Notes: generated by a model not told the origin, from the sequence alone. 64,000 nucleotides of DNA from Elusimicrobia bacterium GWA2_56_46 (GCA_001799575.1 MGTT01000010.1:46272-110271); one strand, 5' to 3'; shown: positions 41,355 to 51,145, counted from the stretch's first letter. Translations and numbers: made by a program.

Positions 41355-42505
41355 TTTAATTTCGCGAATATCTTGAAAAGGGCGGAGGAATTCAAATACG
41401 TCAGGAATTGCCTGAACATCGGGACCAGTTCCACGGCGATCAGAACGATTATTATTATTTCCAGCCAGTGGCTGCGTTTGGAGTTTACTTCCCCCTGCAG
41501 GAGCTGGGTGATGTCCGCGAGGGTTTCCATCTTGCGGGAGATGCTTTTGCGCCAGTCGTCGAAACGGAACTGCTCGGAACAGGAACGGAAGACCGTGGCC
41601 AGGTAGGGGTCTCCCACGGTCTTAAGCGAGTTCTCTATCCTGCCCAGGAATTCGGAGAATTCTATATAACGCGTGCTGGAGTCTTCGGCTATGTCGGCGT
41701 AAAAATTCTTGAAGATATTCACCACACCCTCTTTCTTCTGGTCTATGGTGTCGTAAAGCTCGTCCAGTTTGAGGTTCAGCAGATCGTCGTAATACCGGAA
41801 TTCCAGCAGATGGGTGAGCGAAAATTCTATGACATCCGCCACGTCCCGCTGGCCGTCCGGCTCTATGAGGAGCGCCGAGTTCCAGTCTATGACCGCAAGA
41901 TCGTTCTCGGAGTACTGCAGGACGTTCTCGGTAATGAGATCCTTTGAGGTTTCCGACAGGGACTCCCGGCTTTCGGCCAGGATGAGAGAGGAGACGTCCG
42001 CTTTTTCAAGCAGTTCCCTGGGATTATCCACGCCGTCCAGCTTTTCTATGAAATAGGTGATGTAGTCTTCGTAGGCGTCCCATTCGGCGGGGCTTTTGAC
42101 GGCGGGAAGGATCTTTTTTTTGAGTCCGTTCTTGGCGGCCGCGGCGGCCTTGTCTATTTCTTCCGAGGCTTCTATTCCGCCGGCCAGCTTTACAAGGCTG
42201 GCCCACGGGATCCCCTCCGGTACGGGCAATTCCAAAGTTATGGAAATGACGCCGTAGTTCCAGATGCGCGCGAAAACTTTGACGGAGAAATCGGCCCCGT
42301 TCAGGTTTAGCTGTGTTTCGCCCAATTCCACTTTAAGCGGAGCATCCTTTATAATTATCGCTTTGCGTGTGTCGGTGGCAAGCTTAAGCCGCAGACTTTT
42401 AGAATCTTCGCTTAAATGTTTTTCAGCCTGGGCCAGCAGGATCTCCCCGCCCACGTCAAAAACGCGGTGGACGAGAATGGATCCTTTTAAGATTTTAACG
42501 GACAT
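41351..42505 (-). CDS. RMD1/YagE-family (DUF155-like) protein
   Basis: 384 residues. The pattern matches the DUF155/RMD1 family: an N-terminal alpha/beta part with FARIWNYGVISITLEL, a helical middle, and the conserved C-terminus RKMETLADITQLLQGEVNSK, then HWLEIIIIVLIAVELVPMF, giving one membrane helix. Family members in eukaryotes are mitochondrial; bacterial function is not established. A heptamer array lies in the 107-bp gap to the next gene upstream. Confidence 0.7.
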   Translation of the reverse strand: MSVKILKGSILVHRVFDVGGEILLAQAEKHLSEDSKSLRLKLATDTRKAIIIKDAPLKVELGETQLNLNGADFSVKVFARIWNYGVISITLELPVPEGIPWASLVKLAGGIEASEEIDKAAAAAKNGLKKKILPAVKSPAEWDAYEDYITYFIEKLDGVDNPRELLEKADVSSLILAESRESLSETSKDLITENVLQYSENDLAVIDWNSALLIEPDGQRDVADVIEFSLTHLLEFRYYDDLLNLKLDELYDTIDQKKEGVVNIFKNFYADIAEDSSTRYIEFSEFLGRIENSLKTVGDPYLATVFRSCSEQFRFDDWRKSISRKMETLADITQLLQGEVNSKRSHWLEIIIIVLIAVELVPMFRQFLTYLNSSALFKIFAKLN

Positions 42506-42532
42506 AACTTAATTACAGACGCTCAGATCCCG

Positions 42533-42610
42533 ACAATTCAGGATTCCGGATTGAAGATTCCAGATCGGCGGAATTTTTCTTCTCAATCTTAAATCTTGAA
42601 TCTGCCCGGT
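42533..42610. repeat. Inverted heptamer arrays
   Basis: Left array 42533–42570 (CAATTCA, GGATTCC, GGATTGA, AGATTCC, AGATCGG) and right array 42583–42610 (CTCAATC, TTAAATC, TTGAATC, TGCCCGG) are inverted around GAATTTTTCTT. The right array ends just before the stop codon of the thioredoxin-like gene. Confidence 0.8.
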
Positions 42611-42612
42611 AT

Positions 42613-43197
42613 TTATTTGATCACTTCTTCGATGCCCTTGATGATGGCGTTGTCGAATTGCGGATCGTAGCCGGCCCACACGTTGTGGACGATATGTTCC
42701 TTTGTCAGCAGAAAAATAAAAGGCACGCCTTGGGTTCTGTACTGTCCGGCGGTCTCGCGCCCCTTGTAGGCTATAGGAAAGGTCAGGTTGAAATCCCTGG
42801 CGAAGCCGGCGGCCGCGGAAAGCTCGTCCTCCAGGCAGATGCCGATAACGCTCAGGCCCCTGGACGAGTACTTTTCGTGCATCTTTTCAATGAAAGGCGC
42901 GGCTTTCCGGCAGTAAGGACAACCCTCGGTGAAGAACATGAGCATTACGGGCTTGCCGCCGTACGAAGCCAGGTCAATGTCTCCGCCCTTGTAACCGGGG
43001 AGTTTGAAATAGGAATCTTTTTTGGCGTAGGCCTTTTCTTTCCCGGCGGCGCCCGGCGCTTTTGCGGCGTCGGCCGCCTGAACCCGGGACTCTATGGCCT
43101 GGCCTGCGGATCCGGGAACCTCTCTTTTTTTACAGCCTAAGCAGGTGAAAGCTATAATGCAGCCAAGCGATAATGCCAAAATCGGCGTTTTTCCCAT
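42613..43197 (-). CDS. TlpA/ResA-like periplasmic thioredoxin
   Basis: 194 residues. The signal peptide (ALSLGCIIAFTCLGCKK) ends in a near-lipobox (CLGC), so it may be a lipoprotein. The thioredoxin fold has the redox motif GCPYCRKAAPFIEK and the cis-Pro GVPFIFLLT. AhpC/TlpA/ResA proteins reduce or oxidise periplasmic disulfides, for example in cytochrome maturation. It starts 32 nt after cinA. Confidence 0.85.
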   Translation of the reverse strand: MGKTPILALSLGCIIAFTCLGCKKREVPGSAGQAIESRVQAADAAKAPGAAGKEKAYAKKDSYFKLPGYKGGDIDLASYGGKPVMLMFFTEGCPYCRKAAPFIEKMHEKYSSRGLSVIGICLEDELSAAAGFARDFNLTFPIAYKGRETAGQYRTQGVPFIFLLTKEHIVHNVWAGYDPQFDNAIIKGIEEVIK

Positions 43198-43229
43198 TGT
43201 TGTCTCCTAAGGTTTAAGATCTTCCCCTA

Positions 43230-44471
43230 CTATTGTATGATTTTTCTCAGGGCGTCCAAAACAAAATTTACGGAACAGCGCTTTATATGCGCGCGGTCAT
43301 GACGGAAAGTCATGGTGAAAGTACGGGTTCTCAGATCTTTCCCGGTCACGGCGAAATAGACCAGGCCTACCGGCTTTTCTTTTGTCCCCCCGTCCGGGCC
43401 GGCTATGCCGGTTACGGAAGCCGCGTAATCCGTTTTGAAAAGGCGTCGGGCGCCTTCGGCCATCTCGGCCGCGCATTGCGCGGAGACCGCTCCGTGTTTC
43501 AGCAGCGTGCTCTTCTTCACGCCGAGGATCTCCGTTTTTGCTTTGTCGGAATAAGCGGTGACCCCGCCCATGAAATATTCCGAGCTGCCGGGGACGTCGG
43601 TTATGGCGTCGCCGGCGCCGCCGCCTGTGCATGATTCCGCCAGGGCTAGCGTGGCTTTCTTCTTTCTGAATAAAGTCCCAGTCACCTTTTCCAGCGTGTC
43701 GTCGCCGGCGCCATAGACCGCGTTCCCTAAGATTTTCCGGCAGGCTTTTTCGACGGTTGAAAGTTTTTTAGCGGTGTCGGCCGGGGTTTTGCCGGCGACC
43801 GTAAAATTGAACTCCAGGATGCCGGCGCCGGCCAGGATGGTGTAGTCGGCGTCCGGAAATCTGCGCATGACCGGTTTCAGAAGTTTTTCAGCCTGCGTTT
43901 CCCACAGGCCGGCGATCTTCAGGCGCAGCATTCTTACCGCGCCCTCCTTCAGTTTGAAGAATTCCTTTATCTCGCCGGGCACGAAAGCGTCGAACATCGG
44001 CCCCCACTCGTTCCCGGGGCCGGGCAGGACGACTATCATTTTTCTACCGGGAGTGAGGATCTGTCCGAAGGCGGTGCCGTTGGCGTTCTCCAGCATTTTG
44101 GCGCCGTCTATGATCCTGCACTGGTTCCTGAAATTGAGAGGCAGGACGGACAGGTTGTAGTTGTTTTTGAGTATCCGCTCCGCATATTTTGAGTGGATCA
44201 GTTTCCGGCCCAGTGCCTTTGCCACTCCCTGGCGGGTGAGGTCGTCAAAGGTCGGGCCCAGGCCGCCGCAGGTTATCACTAGATCGGCGTTGTTCAGGCC
44301 GCAGTTGACCATTTTGGCGATGGCTTTCGGATCGTCGCCGACCGAGTGTTCGCGGTGGATCCGGAAGCCGAGCGGGCGCAGCCGGGCCGAGAAAAGCGGG
44401 ACGTAACTGTTGCTTTTAACGGAGACCAGCTCCGACCCCGTGCAGATAAGTTCCGCCTTTCTAAAGTTCAT
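43230..44471 (-). CDS. cinA: CinA-family nicotinamide-nucleotide amidase / ADP-ribose pyrophosphatase-like
   Basis: 413 residues from the ATG at 44471, which begins at the conserved N-terminus (AELICTGSELVSVKSNS) and lies 7 nt after the upstream stop; the longer frame would overlap it. The MoCF/COG1058 domain contains LVITCGGLGPTFDDLTRQGV. The C-terminal amidase domain has TLALAESCTGGG (nucleophile Ser), VPGSSEYFMGGVTAYSD and VTGIAGPDGGT. It recycles NMN in pyridine nucleotide salvage. Confidence 0.9.
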   Translation of the reverse strand: MNFRKAELICTGSELVSVKSNSYVPLFSARLRPLGFRIHREHSVGDDPKAIAKMVNCGLNNADLVITCGGLGPTFDDLTRQGVAKALGRKLIHSKYAERILKNNYNLSVLPLNFRNQCRIIDGAKMLENANGTAFGQILTPGRKMIVVLPGPGNEWGPMFDAFVPGEIKEFFKLKEGAVRMLRLKIAGLWETQAEKLLKPVMRRFPDADYTILAGAGILEFNFTVAGKTPADTAKKLSTVEKACRKILGNAVYGAGDDTLEKVTGTLFRKKKATLALAESCTGGGAGDAITDVPGSSEYFMGGVTAYSDKAKTEILGVKKSTLLKHGAVSAQCAAEMAEGARRLFKTDYAASVTGIAGPDGGTKEKPVGLVYFAVTGKDLRTRTFTMTFRHDRAHIKRCSVNFVLDALRKIIQ

Positions 44472-44478
44472 AGGGATA

Positions 44479-46017
44479 TCAGGGAGCCTTTCCGTTCCCC
44501 CGCTTCTCATCTGAAAGGGGAACGTGTTTTTTTGCATATTCCAAAGCTGACGGCAGGATGTCTTCCTCATCTATCCAGAGATCCGGAGGAATTCCTTTTG
44601 ACTCGCACACCTCGCCGCGATAAAGCGTTATGCCCTGCGCGAGATATATTTTAATCCGTGAATTGGGAAGCCGGTACGGATAAAGAGGGCCGAAAGTGTT
44701 CACGCCGCCTGAGTTTTCTCCCAATATTATCACCTGTTTGCCTAACCCTTTCAGGGTTTCCAGAAAACCTTCGCCGGCGGAAACGTTATACGCATCCGAA
44801 ATGACCAGCAGCGTTCCCTCAAATTTCCCGGGAGCGGAGCCCGGCCACTCAAAAGTTTTCGGCTCCCAGTGCCTCCGCGCTCTTTCTTTTTCTTTCGACC
44901 GGAGTTCCGCTTCAGCCCGCTTTAAAAGCCCGCTTATGTGCTCTCTGGCGGATTTATCTCCGGCCTGAAAAAGTTCTTCTCTCAGATAATTGACCTTTCC
45001 CTGAAGAGTCGCTGGACTGACAAGAACGCTGACTGTCCTGTTCGGCCGGAGAACTCCGTTGGTGAGCCCGGAAAGCCATCGGATACCCCAACCGTCGCTT
45101 CCTCCCGCGGCGCCCCTCATATCCAGAATAATTACCGGACTTGACCGCACGGTTTCTGCCGACTGCACAAATTTTTCCAGTTCGGAGGCGTACTGATCCT
45201 GCATACTTCTCAGGGCTATATATGGGATACCGTCGATAGTTTTTGATTCAAAGACAGGCATAGCGGCCTGCCGCTTCGTCCGGATCGGGTGCAGGGGAAG
45301 CGAGATCCCGCTGGGAGCCGCAGTTCCTATTTTAACCGCGCAATCAAGATAACCGGTGGAAGATCTCTCCAGAACGCCGAGCAAATATGTCTCATCCGGA
45401 AGATCTTTTACGTACGTGGGAAACAAAAAGCCAAGCGGATTTTTACCCTGGACAGCTATCAATTCGATACTATCCGCGGATCTATGATCCCGGCCGGTCA
45501 GGTAAAGCCTCCCGTTTTCCCTGATCACGTAATACCCGGCGAAACGCGGGGTCCAATGGGAAGCGGACGGCGCGTGCCAGTACTGTTTCCCCGCGGTGTT
45601 GATCTTAAGCGATAAATGGTTATCCTGGATATCCGCCGCTGCCAGATGTTTCATGAGAAGATTATAGTATTGGGTGGCGGCCCAGACCGGTTTGCCGTCC
45701 AATTCCTGTTTTATGAGATTAAACAACCCTGGCCAATCCATTCCCCGGCTTCCGAAATACTCATGCCCGGCATAGGCTTCTTCCATTAATCTTTCCAGTG
45801 TGTTCAGATCCTCTTTAGCCTGCGTGCTTGTGATAACGGAAGGGGATTCCGCCGCAAAATCTTCCCCCGGAATGAGGTGTCTTGTGTACGCATTTTTCAA
45901 AGGAACCGGCCGGCTGGAGGCGGGATTGCCGGAAATATCGGATGTCTTTATTTCTGCGCAAAATCCCGCTGAAGCAGTCAGCAGGATAAACGTCGGAGTC
46001 AGAATCAGGATATTCAT
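44479..46017 (-). CDS. S41-family peptidase, exported
   Basis: 512 residues from the ATG at 46017, chosen for its RBS (GGACGGGGA) and signal peptide (NILILTPTFILLTASAGFCA). The S41 core has VIILDMRGAAGGSDGWG, VISDAYNVSAGEGFLETL (candidate nucleophile Ser in NVSAGE) and VIILGENSGGV. The insert of Lys/Glu-rich helix (about residues 355–385) is unusual. It shares the fold but little sequence with the 7053–8681 peptidase. Substrate unknown. Confidence 0.78.
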   Translation of the reverse strand: MNILILTPTFILLTASAGFCAEIKTSDISGNPASSRPVPLKNAYTRHLIPGEDFAAESPSVITSTQAKEDLNTLERLMEEAYAGHEYFGSRGMDWPGLFNLIKQELDGKPVWAATQYYNLLMKHLAAADIQDNHLSLKINTAGKQYWHAPSASHWTPRFAGYYVIRENGRLYLTGRDHRSADSIELIAVQGKNPLGFLFPTYVKDLPDETYLLGVLERSSTGYLDCAVKIGTAAPSGISLPLHPIRTKRQAAMPVFESKTIDGIPYIALRSMQDQYASELEKFVQSAETVRSSPVIILDMRGAAGGSDGWGIRWLSGLTNGVLRPNRTVSVLVSPATLQGKVNYLREELFQAGDKSAREHISGLLKRAEAELRSKEKERARRHWEPKTFEWPGSAPGKFEGTLLVISDAYNVSAGEGFLETLKGLGKQVIILGENSGGVNTFGPLYPYRLPNSRIKIYLAQGITLYRGEVCESKGIPPDLWIDEEDILPSALEYAKKHVPLSDEKRGNGKAP

Positions 46018-46248
46018 TATTCCCCGTCCGTTCGTGGTTTGATTTTTAAAAGTCGGCATAGGAGGCGTTCCGATATTATATGATATGACATAAACCGGAT
46101 AGTTTCAAAATGCTCACGCCGGGAATCTTGGTTTTTGCCTTTTCCGCGGATCTTTCCGCAATTTCCGGACGGAGAAAAAGCGGGAACGGGCGCCGGGGAC
46201 GGCGCGGGCGGCGATAAAAGTTATAGAATGATCCTAAATGGAGGCTTT

Positions 46249-46581
46249 ATGATAAAGGAAACACTTTCGAAGATAGAATCGGCGATCTCCAAGATCCAGG
46301 CGGCCGACACCAGGGAGAAAGCCGAGCTTGTCGCGCTGCTTAATAAACTGAAGGCCGAGCTCTCGGCGCTGCCGGAGTCGCGTATGGAAGAGGCGCGCAG
46401 CCTCGCCCACTTCACGGAAACTGCCGCGCATGAAGTCACCAGAACAGAAACAAGTGTGCAGCTAAAGAATCTTTCCATCTCCGGCATCGCCTATTCCGTG
46501 AAAGGTTTTGAGGCCTCTCATCCCAAACTGGTGGAGATGACCAACGAGATCTGCATGATGCTCGCCCGCATGGGAATATAG
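46249..46581 (+). CDS. DUF4404-like small helical protein
   Basis: 110 residues from the ATG at 46249 (GGAGG RBS; the frame extends to 46135 but that part is Pro/Gly-rich and unlikely to be coding). The pattern of charged helices followed by LKNLSISGIAYSVKGFEASH and PKLVEMTNEICMMLARMGI resembles DUF4404. Function unknown. It ends 1 nt before the pseudouridine synthase start. A -10-like TATAGAAT lies at about 46222. Confidence 0.65.
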   Translation: MIKETLSKIESAISKIQAADTREKAELVALLNKLKAELSALPESRMEEARSLAHFTETAAHEVTRTETSVQLKNLSISGIAYSVKGFEASHPKLVEMTNEICMMLARMGI

Positions 46582-46582
46582 G

Positions 46583-47308
46583 ATGCCAGGCAAGGTTCCT
46601 CTGGAACGCGCGCTATCCAAGCTGGGCGCGGCCTCCCGCAGCCAGACCAGGAAATGGATTTCCGAGGGGCGTCTCCAGGTTAACGGCCGGACGGTAAAAG
46701 ACCCCATGTATCCGGTTTCGCCGGAAAATGACAGATTTACGGTTGACGGCAAACCGATGCGGAAAGACGGGTGGCGGACGATAATGCTGAATAAACCGGC
46801 ATCCGTGGTTACCACCGCGAGCGATGAGAAAGGCAGGCGCACGGTTTTCGATCTTCTGCCCGTGGAATTCAGGACGCTCCATCCGGTGGGCAGGCTGGAT
46901 ATGGCCAGTACCGGCCTGCTCATACTTACCAACGATACCCGCCTCTCTTCCTATCTTACGGATCCGGCCAATGCCGTTTTACGCACCTACATAGTGACCG
47001 TCACCGGCGATTTTACCGAGGAGGCGCTCCGCAAGGCCGCGGCCGGAATCATTGACGAGGGCGAGCTGCTGAAGCCGGCAAAGATAACGCTGCGCAAGGC
47101 CAGCCGCAGGGAATCCCATCTGACCGTGGAACTGACCGAAGGAAAGAACCGGGAAATACGCAGGCTTTTTTCGGCCCTGGGCCACCAAGTTACCCGGCTC
47201 AAGCGCGTGGCTTTCGGCCCGCTGCAACTGGGCGAGCTTCAGCCGGGCCGGTTCCGTTCCCTGACCCGGGACGAGATTACGGTTCTCCGGCCGGACGCGC
47301 GTTTTTAA
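46583..47308 (+). CDS. RsuA/RluB-family rRNA pseudouridine synthase
   Basis: 241 residues. An N-terminal S4 domain (RALSKLGAASRSQTRKWISE) is followed by the RsuA-family catalytic domain with HPVGRLDMASTGLLILTND (catalytic Asp) and GKNREIRRLFSALGHQVTRL. It isomerises a uridine in 16S or 23S rRNA (the RluB/RluE/RsuA subtype is not resolved). The 3' end overlaps the convergent PilZ gene by 32 nt. Confidence 0.9.
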   Translation: MPGKVPLERALSKLGAASRSQTRKWISEGRLQVNGRTVKDPMYPVSPENDRFTVDGKPMRKDGWRTIMLNKPASVVTTASDEKGRRTVFDLLPVEFRTLHPVGRLDMASTGLLILTNDTRLSSYLTDPANAVLRTYIVTVTGDFTEEALRKAAAGIIDEGELLKPAKITLRKASRRESHLTVELTEGKNREIRRLFSALGHQVTRLKRVAFGPLQLGELQPGRFRSLTRDEITVLRPDARF

Positions 47309-47585
47309 CGGAATCGAACTGGATGCCGTAGAGGTTGGTGTTTTCTTTTTTGCGGCACCAGACCACATGGGCGGAGATGTCCAACGCTCCTTTATTCAGC
47401 AGTCTCAGCCGCGCGCTGAGCCGGTCTCCTTTCGCCAGGACCTGCCTGGCTGCGAAACAGGCGCCAGACATCGAAAAATTTATCAGCCGCCCGGACCAGG
47501 GGATCAGCTTCCCGGAGCTGTCAAAGATCTCCAGCACCGAATCGTGTCGATCCCTGCGGGCGCGGCGTTTGTAGTCTGGAGACAT
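47277..47585 (-). CDS. PilZ-domain c-di-GMP receptor
   Basis: 102 residues. Both c-di-GMP-binding motifs are present: the N-terminal RxxxR (RRARRDR, residues about 6–12) and (D/N)xSxxG (NFSMSGACF). It is a single-domain PilZ adaptor. The 3' end overlaps the pseudouridine synthase gene. It starts 7 nt after the Gre-factor stop, so it is co-transcribed with it. Confidence 0.85.
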   Translation of the reverse strand: MSPDYKRRARRDRHDSVLEIFDSSGKLIPWSGRLINFSMSGACFAARQVLAKGDRLSARLRLLNKGALDISAHVVWCRKKENTNLYGIQFDSVKNARPAGEP

Positions 47586-47592
47586 ATTTTCC

Positions 47593-48099
47593 TCAACTTT
47601 TCTGATAATTTACGGCTATTATTTCAAGCCGCGTTTCGCCGGATTCCCTCTTCCAGGACAACCGTTCCCCCGCGCGCGCGCCGAGCAGGGCCGAGGCCAG
47701 GGGCGAAGCCCAGCTGATCTTGCCGACGGACGCGTCGGCCTCGTCCTCGCCGACTATGACGAACTTCTGAGGCGTTCCCGCGTCATCCTTGACCGTTACA
47801 ACGGCGCCGAAGCGGATCTCCCCGCTGTCGCAGCCGGAATTATCCACCAGTATGGCGCTTTTCAGCCTGTTTTCGTAATAACTGAGATCGCGCTCCAGAA
47901 GGCGCAGCCGCTGGCGCTGGAAAGGGTCGTCTGATCTTTCGGCCGCCAGGGAGCGGCGCGCCGCGGACAACTCCGTTACCCGGTCTTGCAGCGCTGCCCG
48001 GCCCTGAGGCGTCACATAATTAGGCAGGCCGCTGAGCTGCCGGCCTGGCAGATCTTGCGGTTCGTCATTGGAGTCTTCTTTGACAAATGCCCTGCTCAT
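47593..48099 (-). CDS. GreA/GreB-family transcript cleavage factor
   Basis: 168 residues from the ATG at 48099 (GGGGGA RBS). This start gives the typical MSRAFVKED start of GreB-like proteins. A helical coiled-coil (ALQDRVTELSAARRSLAAER, RQRLRLLERDLSYYENRL) is followed by the FKBP-like C-terminal domain (VTVKDDAGTPQKFVIVGEDE, SWASPLASALLGARAGE). It rescues backtracked RNA polymerase, or is a related secondary-channel factor. The coiled-coil tip lacks an obvious DxxE-type acidic pair, so activity is uncertain. Confidence 0.8.
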   Translation of the reverse strand: MSRAFVKEDSNDEPQDLPGRQLSGLPNYVTPQGRAALQDRVTELSAARRSLAAERSDDPFQRQRLRLLERDLSYYENRLKSAILVDNSGCDSGEIRFGAVVTVKDDAGTPQKFVIVGEDEADASVGKISWASPLASALLGARAGERLSWKRESGETRLEIIAVNYQKS

Positions 48100-48226
48100 C
48101 CGATTTTCCCCCGCGATAATTACCGCTGACATGGGCGCGAGAGAAATATACTACAAAATATCCATGCGTTGAAAACATCTGTTTACCCGTGGCGCCGGCA
48201 TTTAGTAGTATATATATAAGGCCCCT

Positions 48227-48304
48227 GGTCAGTGTCCAGTGACCAGTGCTCAGCGGACAACAAATATTGTTTTACTACCCACTGACCACTGACTACTGAC
48301 CACT
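48227..48304. repeat. Inverted heptamer arrays upstream of ppdK
   Basis: Left array 48227–48256 (GGTCAGT, GTCCAGT, GACCAGT, GCTCAGC) and right array 48275–48304 (CTACCCA, CTGACCA, CTGACTA, CTGACCA) can pair around AATATT. It lies in the divergent 262-bp region between the Gre gene and ppdK, 3' of a -10-like TATATATAAG. Confidence 0.85.
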
Positions 48305-48361
48305 TCCCCAGGCCCCGGCTCCCGTTGCGGGGGTCATTCCAATCCCAGGAGCGACATTATC

Positions 48362-51145
48362 ATGCCCAAGTCTGCCACTATGAAGAAAGCTAAAAAAGCG
48401 GTCAAGCACGGAAAAATATCCAAGATGGTGTACTTCTTCGGCGGTGGTAAAGCCGAAGGCAAAGAGTCGATGAAAAATCTGCTCGGCGGCAAGGGCGCCA
48501 ACCTCGCCGAGATGGCCGGACACCCCGACCTTAAGCTCCCGGTTCCTCCCGGCTTTACCATCACGACCGAAGTGTGCACGCACTATTGGGACAACAAGCG
48601 GTCCTACCCCAAGACTTTGAAAGGAGAAGTCGAAAAAAACCTCGCCAGGATAGAGGAGATCACCGGCAAGAAGTTCGGCGATCCGGCCAATCCCCTGCTG
48701 GTCTCGGTGCGTTCCGGCGCCCGCAAATCCATGCCGGGCATGATGGAAACGATCCTGAACTGCGGCCTCACCTCTAAAACCATTCCCGGTTTCGTGGCCC
48801 TTACCAAAAACGAAAGGTTCGTCTATGACGCCTACCGCCGCCTGATCATGATGTATTCCGATGTGGTCATGGAAAAAGCCGCGGGCATAGAGCCCGCCGA
48901 AGATCAGGGCATCCGCCGCCAGCTTGAACGCCTCATGAACAACATGAAAGATCAGCGCGGCGTGACCGAGGACACACAGCTTACCGCCGCCGACCTCAAG
49001 ACCCTGGCGGAGCAGTTTAAGTCGAAAGTCAGGGAAGTCCTGGGCAAGGAATTCCCCGATAACCCCATGGAACAGCTCTGGGGCTCCATCAGCGCCGTGT
49101 TCGCTTCCTGGATGGGCAAGCGCGCGGTTTCCTATCGCCGCATCGAGGGGATCCCCGGCGAATGGGGCACCGCCGTCAACGTGCAGGCCATGGTGTTCGG
49201 CAATATGGGCGACGACTCCGCCACCGGCGTGGGCTTCACCCGCAACCCCGGCACCGGCGAGAACGCCTTTTACGGCGAGTTCCTTGTCAACGCCCAGGGC
49301 GAAGACGTGGTGGCCGGCATCCGCACCCCCAACCCTATCAACGAATCCAGCCGCAGCGACCAGTCCAGAAATCTCAAGTCGCTCCAGCAGCTGATGCCCT
49401 CGGCTTACAAGGAACTGGCCGCCATACGGGCGAAGCTGGAGAAACATTACCACGATATGCTGGACATAGAATTTACCATCGAGAAAGGCCGGCTCTGGAT
49501 GCTCCAGTGCCGCGTCGGAAAGCGTAACGGCCCCGCCGCCGTGCTGATGGCGCTGGACATGTATAAGGAAAAACTTGCGAAGAAAGAGGAAGTGATTATG
49601 CGGGTCACTCCTTCCCAGCTGGACGAGCTGCTGCATCCCATTATCGATCCCAAGGCCGAACTGCTTCATAAGCCCATAGGCAAAGGCCTCCCGGCCGGTC
49701 CCGGCGGCGCCAGGGGCATGATAGTCTTCACCGCGGCCGAAGCCGTCAAATGGCGCGCCGAAGGCAAGCACGTGATCCTGGTTCGCGAAGAGACCAACCC
49801 GGAGGACGTCGAGGGCATGAGAGCGGCGGAAGCCATCCTCACCGCCCGCGGCGGCATGACCTCGCACGCGGCTCTCGTGGCCCGCGGCTGGGGCAAATGC
49901 TGCGTGGTCGGCTGCGCCGGCGTCGAGATCGACCTGGCGGCCAAGACCCTAAGCCTCGGCGGCGAAACGCTGAAAGAGGGCGACTGGATCTCCCTGAACG
50001 GTTCCAAGGGCCTCGTTTACAAGGGCAAAATGGAGATGCTGGACGCCAGCGAATCCAACGAGCTTCTGAGCGAGTTCCTCAGGCTCTGCAATTCCGTGCG
50101 CGCCCTTAAAGTCTGGACCAACGCCGATACGCCGGCCGACTCCTCCACCGCCCGCAAGTTCGGCGCCGAGGGAATCGGGCTGTTCCGCATCGAGCATATG
50201 TTCTACGGCAAAGGCGCGGACGAGCCTCTTTTCCAGCTGCGCAAGATGATAATGTCCAAGACCCTTGAGGAAAGGAAGAAAGCGCTTAACGACCTGTTCC
50301 CCCACATGAAGAAGGATATCAAGGACACGCTGAAGATCATGGAAGGCATGCACGTGACCATCCGCCTGATGGATCCGCCCCTGCACGAGTTCGTACCGCA
50401 CCAGAAAGAAAAGCTGGAGCAGCTGGGCCAGGCGCTGGGTATCTCCTACGAGGAGCTGGAAACCCGCGCCACGGCGCTGCGCGAATCCAACCCGATGATG
50501 GGACACCGCGGCGTGCGCCTGGGCGTCACCTATCCAGAGATCACCGAGATGCAGGCGCGCGCGATCTTCGAGGCCGCCGCCGAACTGATAAAGGAAGGCG
50601 TCAAGGTTTATCCCGACATCATGATCCCCGTCGTTTCCCTGGAAAACGAGGTAGTGCACCAGGCCGAGATCATCCACCGCGTATACGGTGAAGTCGCCAA
50701 ACAGAAGAACGTGAAGATCAGCTACATGGTCGGCACGATGATCGAAATTCCCCGCGCCTGCCTTATAGCCGGCAAACTGGCCGAGACTATGCAGTTCTTC
50801 TCTTTCGGCACCAACGACCTGACCCAGATGACTTTCGGCTACTCGCGCGACGACTCTGGTTATTTCCTCAAGGAATATGTCGAGAAAAACATTATTCCCG
50901 TGGATCCGTTCCAGACCATAGACCAGACCGGCGTGGGCGAGCTTATCAAAATAACCGTGGATCGCGGCAGGAAGACCAATAAGGGCCTTAAGATAGGCAT
51001 CTGTGGCGAACAGGGCGGAGAACCCGCTTCGGTTGAGTTCTGCCATAAAGCGGGGCTGAACTATGTGTCCTGCTCGCCTTTCAGGGTGCCGATCGCCATC
51101 TTGTCCGCGGCTCAGTCGCAGCTTAGGCATCCGAGGAAGAAGTAA
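48362..51145 (+). CDS. ppdK: Pyruvate, phosphate dikinase
   Basis: 927 residues with a Lys-rich N-terminal tail. The nucleotide-binding domain (VYFFGGGKAEGKESMKNLLG), the phospho-His domain (GGMTSHAALVARGWGKCC, catalytic His) and the PEP/pyruvate TIM barrel (GTMIEIPRACLIAGKLAE; FFSFGTNDLTQMTFG; GICGEQGGEPAS with catalytic Cys) are all complete. It interconverts pyruvate and PEP using ATP and Pi, or PPi glycolytically. RBS AGGAGCGAC. gmk follows after 12 nt. Confidence 0.97.
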   Translation: MPKSATMKKAKKAVKHGKISKMVYFFGGGKAEGKESMKNLLGGKGANLAEMAGHPDLKLPVPPGFTITTEVCTHYWDNKRSYPKTLKGEVEKNLARIEEITGKKFGDPANPLLVSVRSGARKSMPGMMETILNCGLTSKTIPGFVALTKNERFVYDAYRRLIMMYSDVVMEKAAGIEPAEDQGIRRQLERLMNNMKDQRGVTEDTQLTAADLKTLAEQFKSKVREVLGKEFPDNPMEQLWGSISAVFASWMGKRAVSYRRIEGIPGEWGTAVNVQAMVFGNMGDDSATGVGFTRNPGTGENAFYGEFLVNAQGEDVVAGIRTPNPINESSRSDQSRNLKSLQQLMPSAYKELAAIRAKLEKHYHDMLDIEFTIEKGRLWMLQCRVGKRNGPAAVLMALDMYKEKLAKKEEVIMRVTPSQLDELLHPIIDPKAELLHKPIGKGLPAGPGGARGMIVFTAAEAVKWRAEGKHVILVREETNPEDVEGMRAAEAILTARGGMTSHAALVARGWGKCCVVGCAGVEIDLAAKTLSLGGETLKEGDWISLNGSKGLVYKGKMEMLDASESNELLSEFLRLCNSVRALKVWTNADTPADSSTARKFGAEGIGLFRIEHMFYGKGADEPLFQLRKMIMSKTLEERKKALNDLFPHMKKDIKDTLKIMEGMHVTIRLMDPPLHEFVPHQKEKLEQLGQALGISYEELETRATALRESNPMMGHRGVRLGVTYPEITEMQARAIFEAAAELIKEGVKVYPDIMIPVVSLENEVVHQAEIIHRVYGEVAKQKNVKISYMVGTMIEIPRACLIAGKLAETMQFFSFGTNDLTQMTFGYSRDDSGYFLKEYVEKNIIPVDPFQTIDQTGVGELIKITVDRGRKTNKGLKIGICGEQGGEPASVEFCHKAGLNYVSCSPFRVPIAILSAAQSQLRHPRKK

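Noticed and set aside
46135..46248. N-terminal extension of the DUF4404-like gene
   Set aside because: Pro/Gly-rich translation without RBS, while the internal ATG at 46249 has GGAGG; the upstream part is more likely a leader.
48293..49867. 524-codon open frame antisense to the 5' half of ppdK
   Set aside because: Same reason: ppdK is unmistakable on the other strand and the antisense translation has no recognisable domain.
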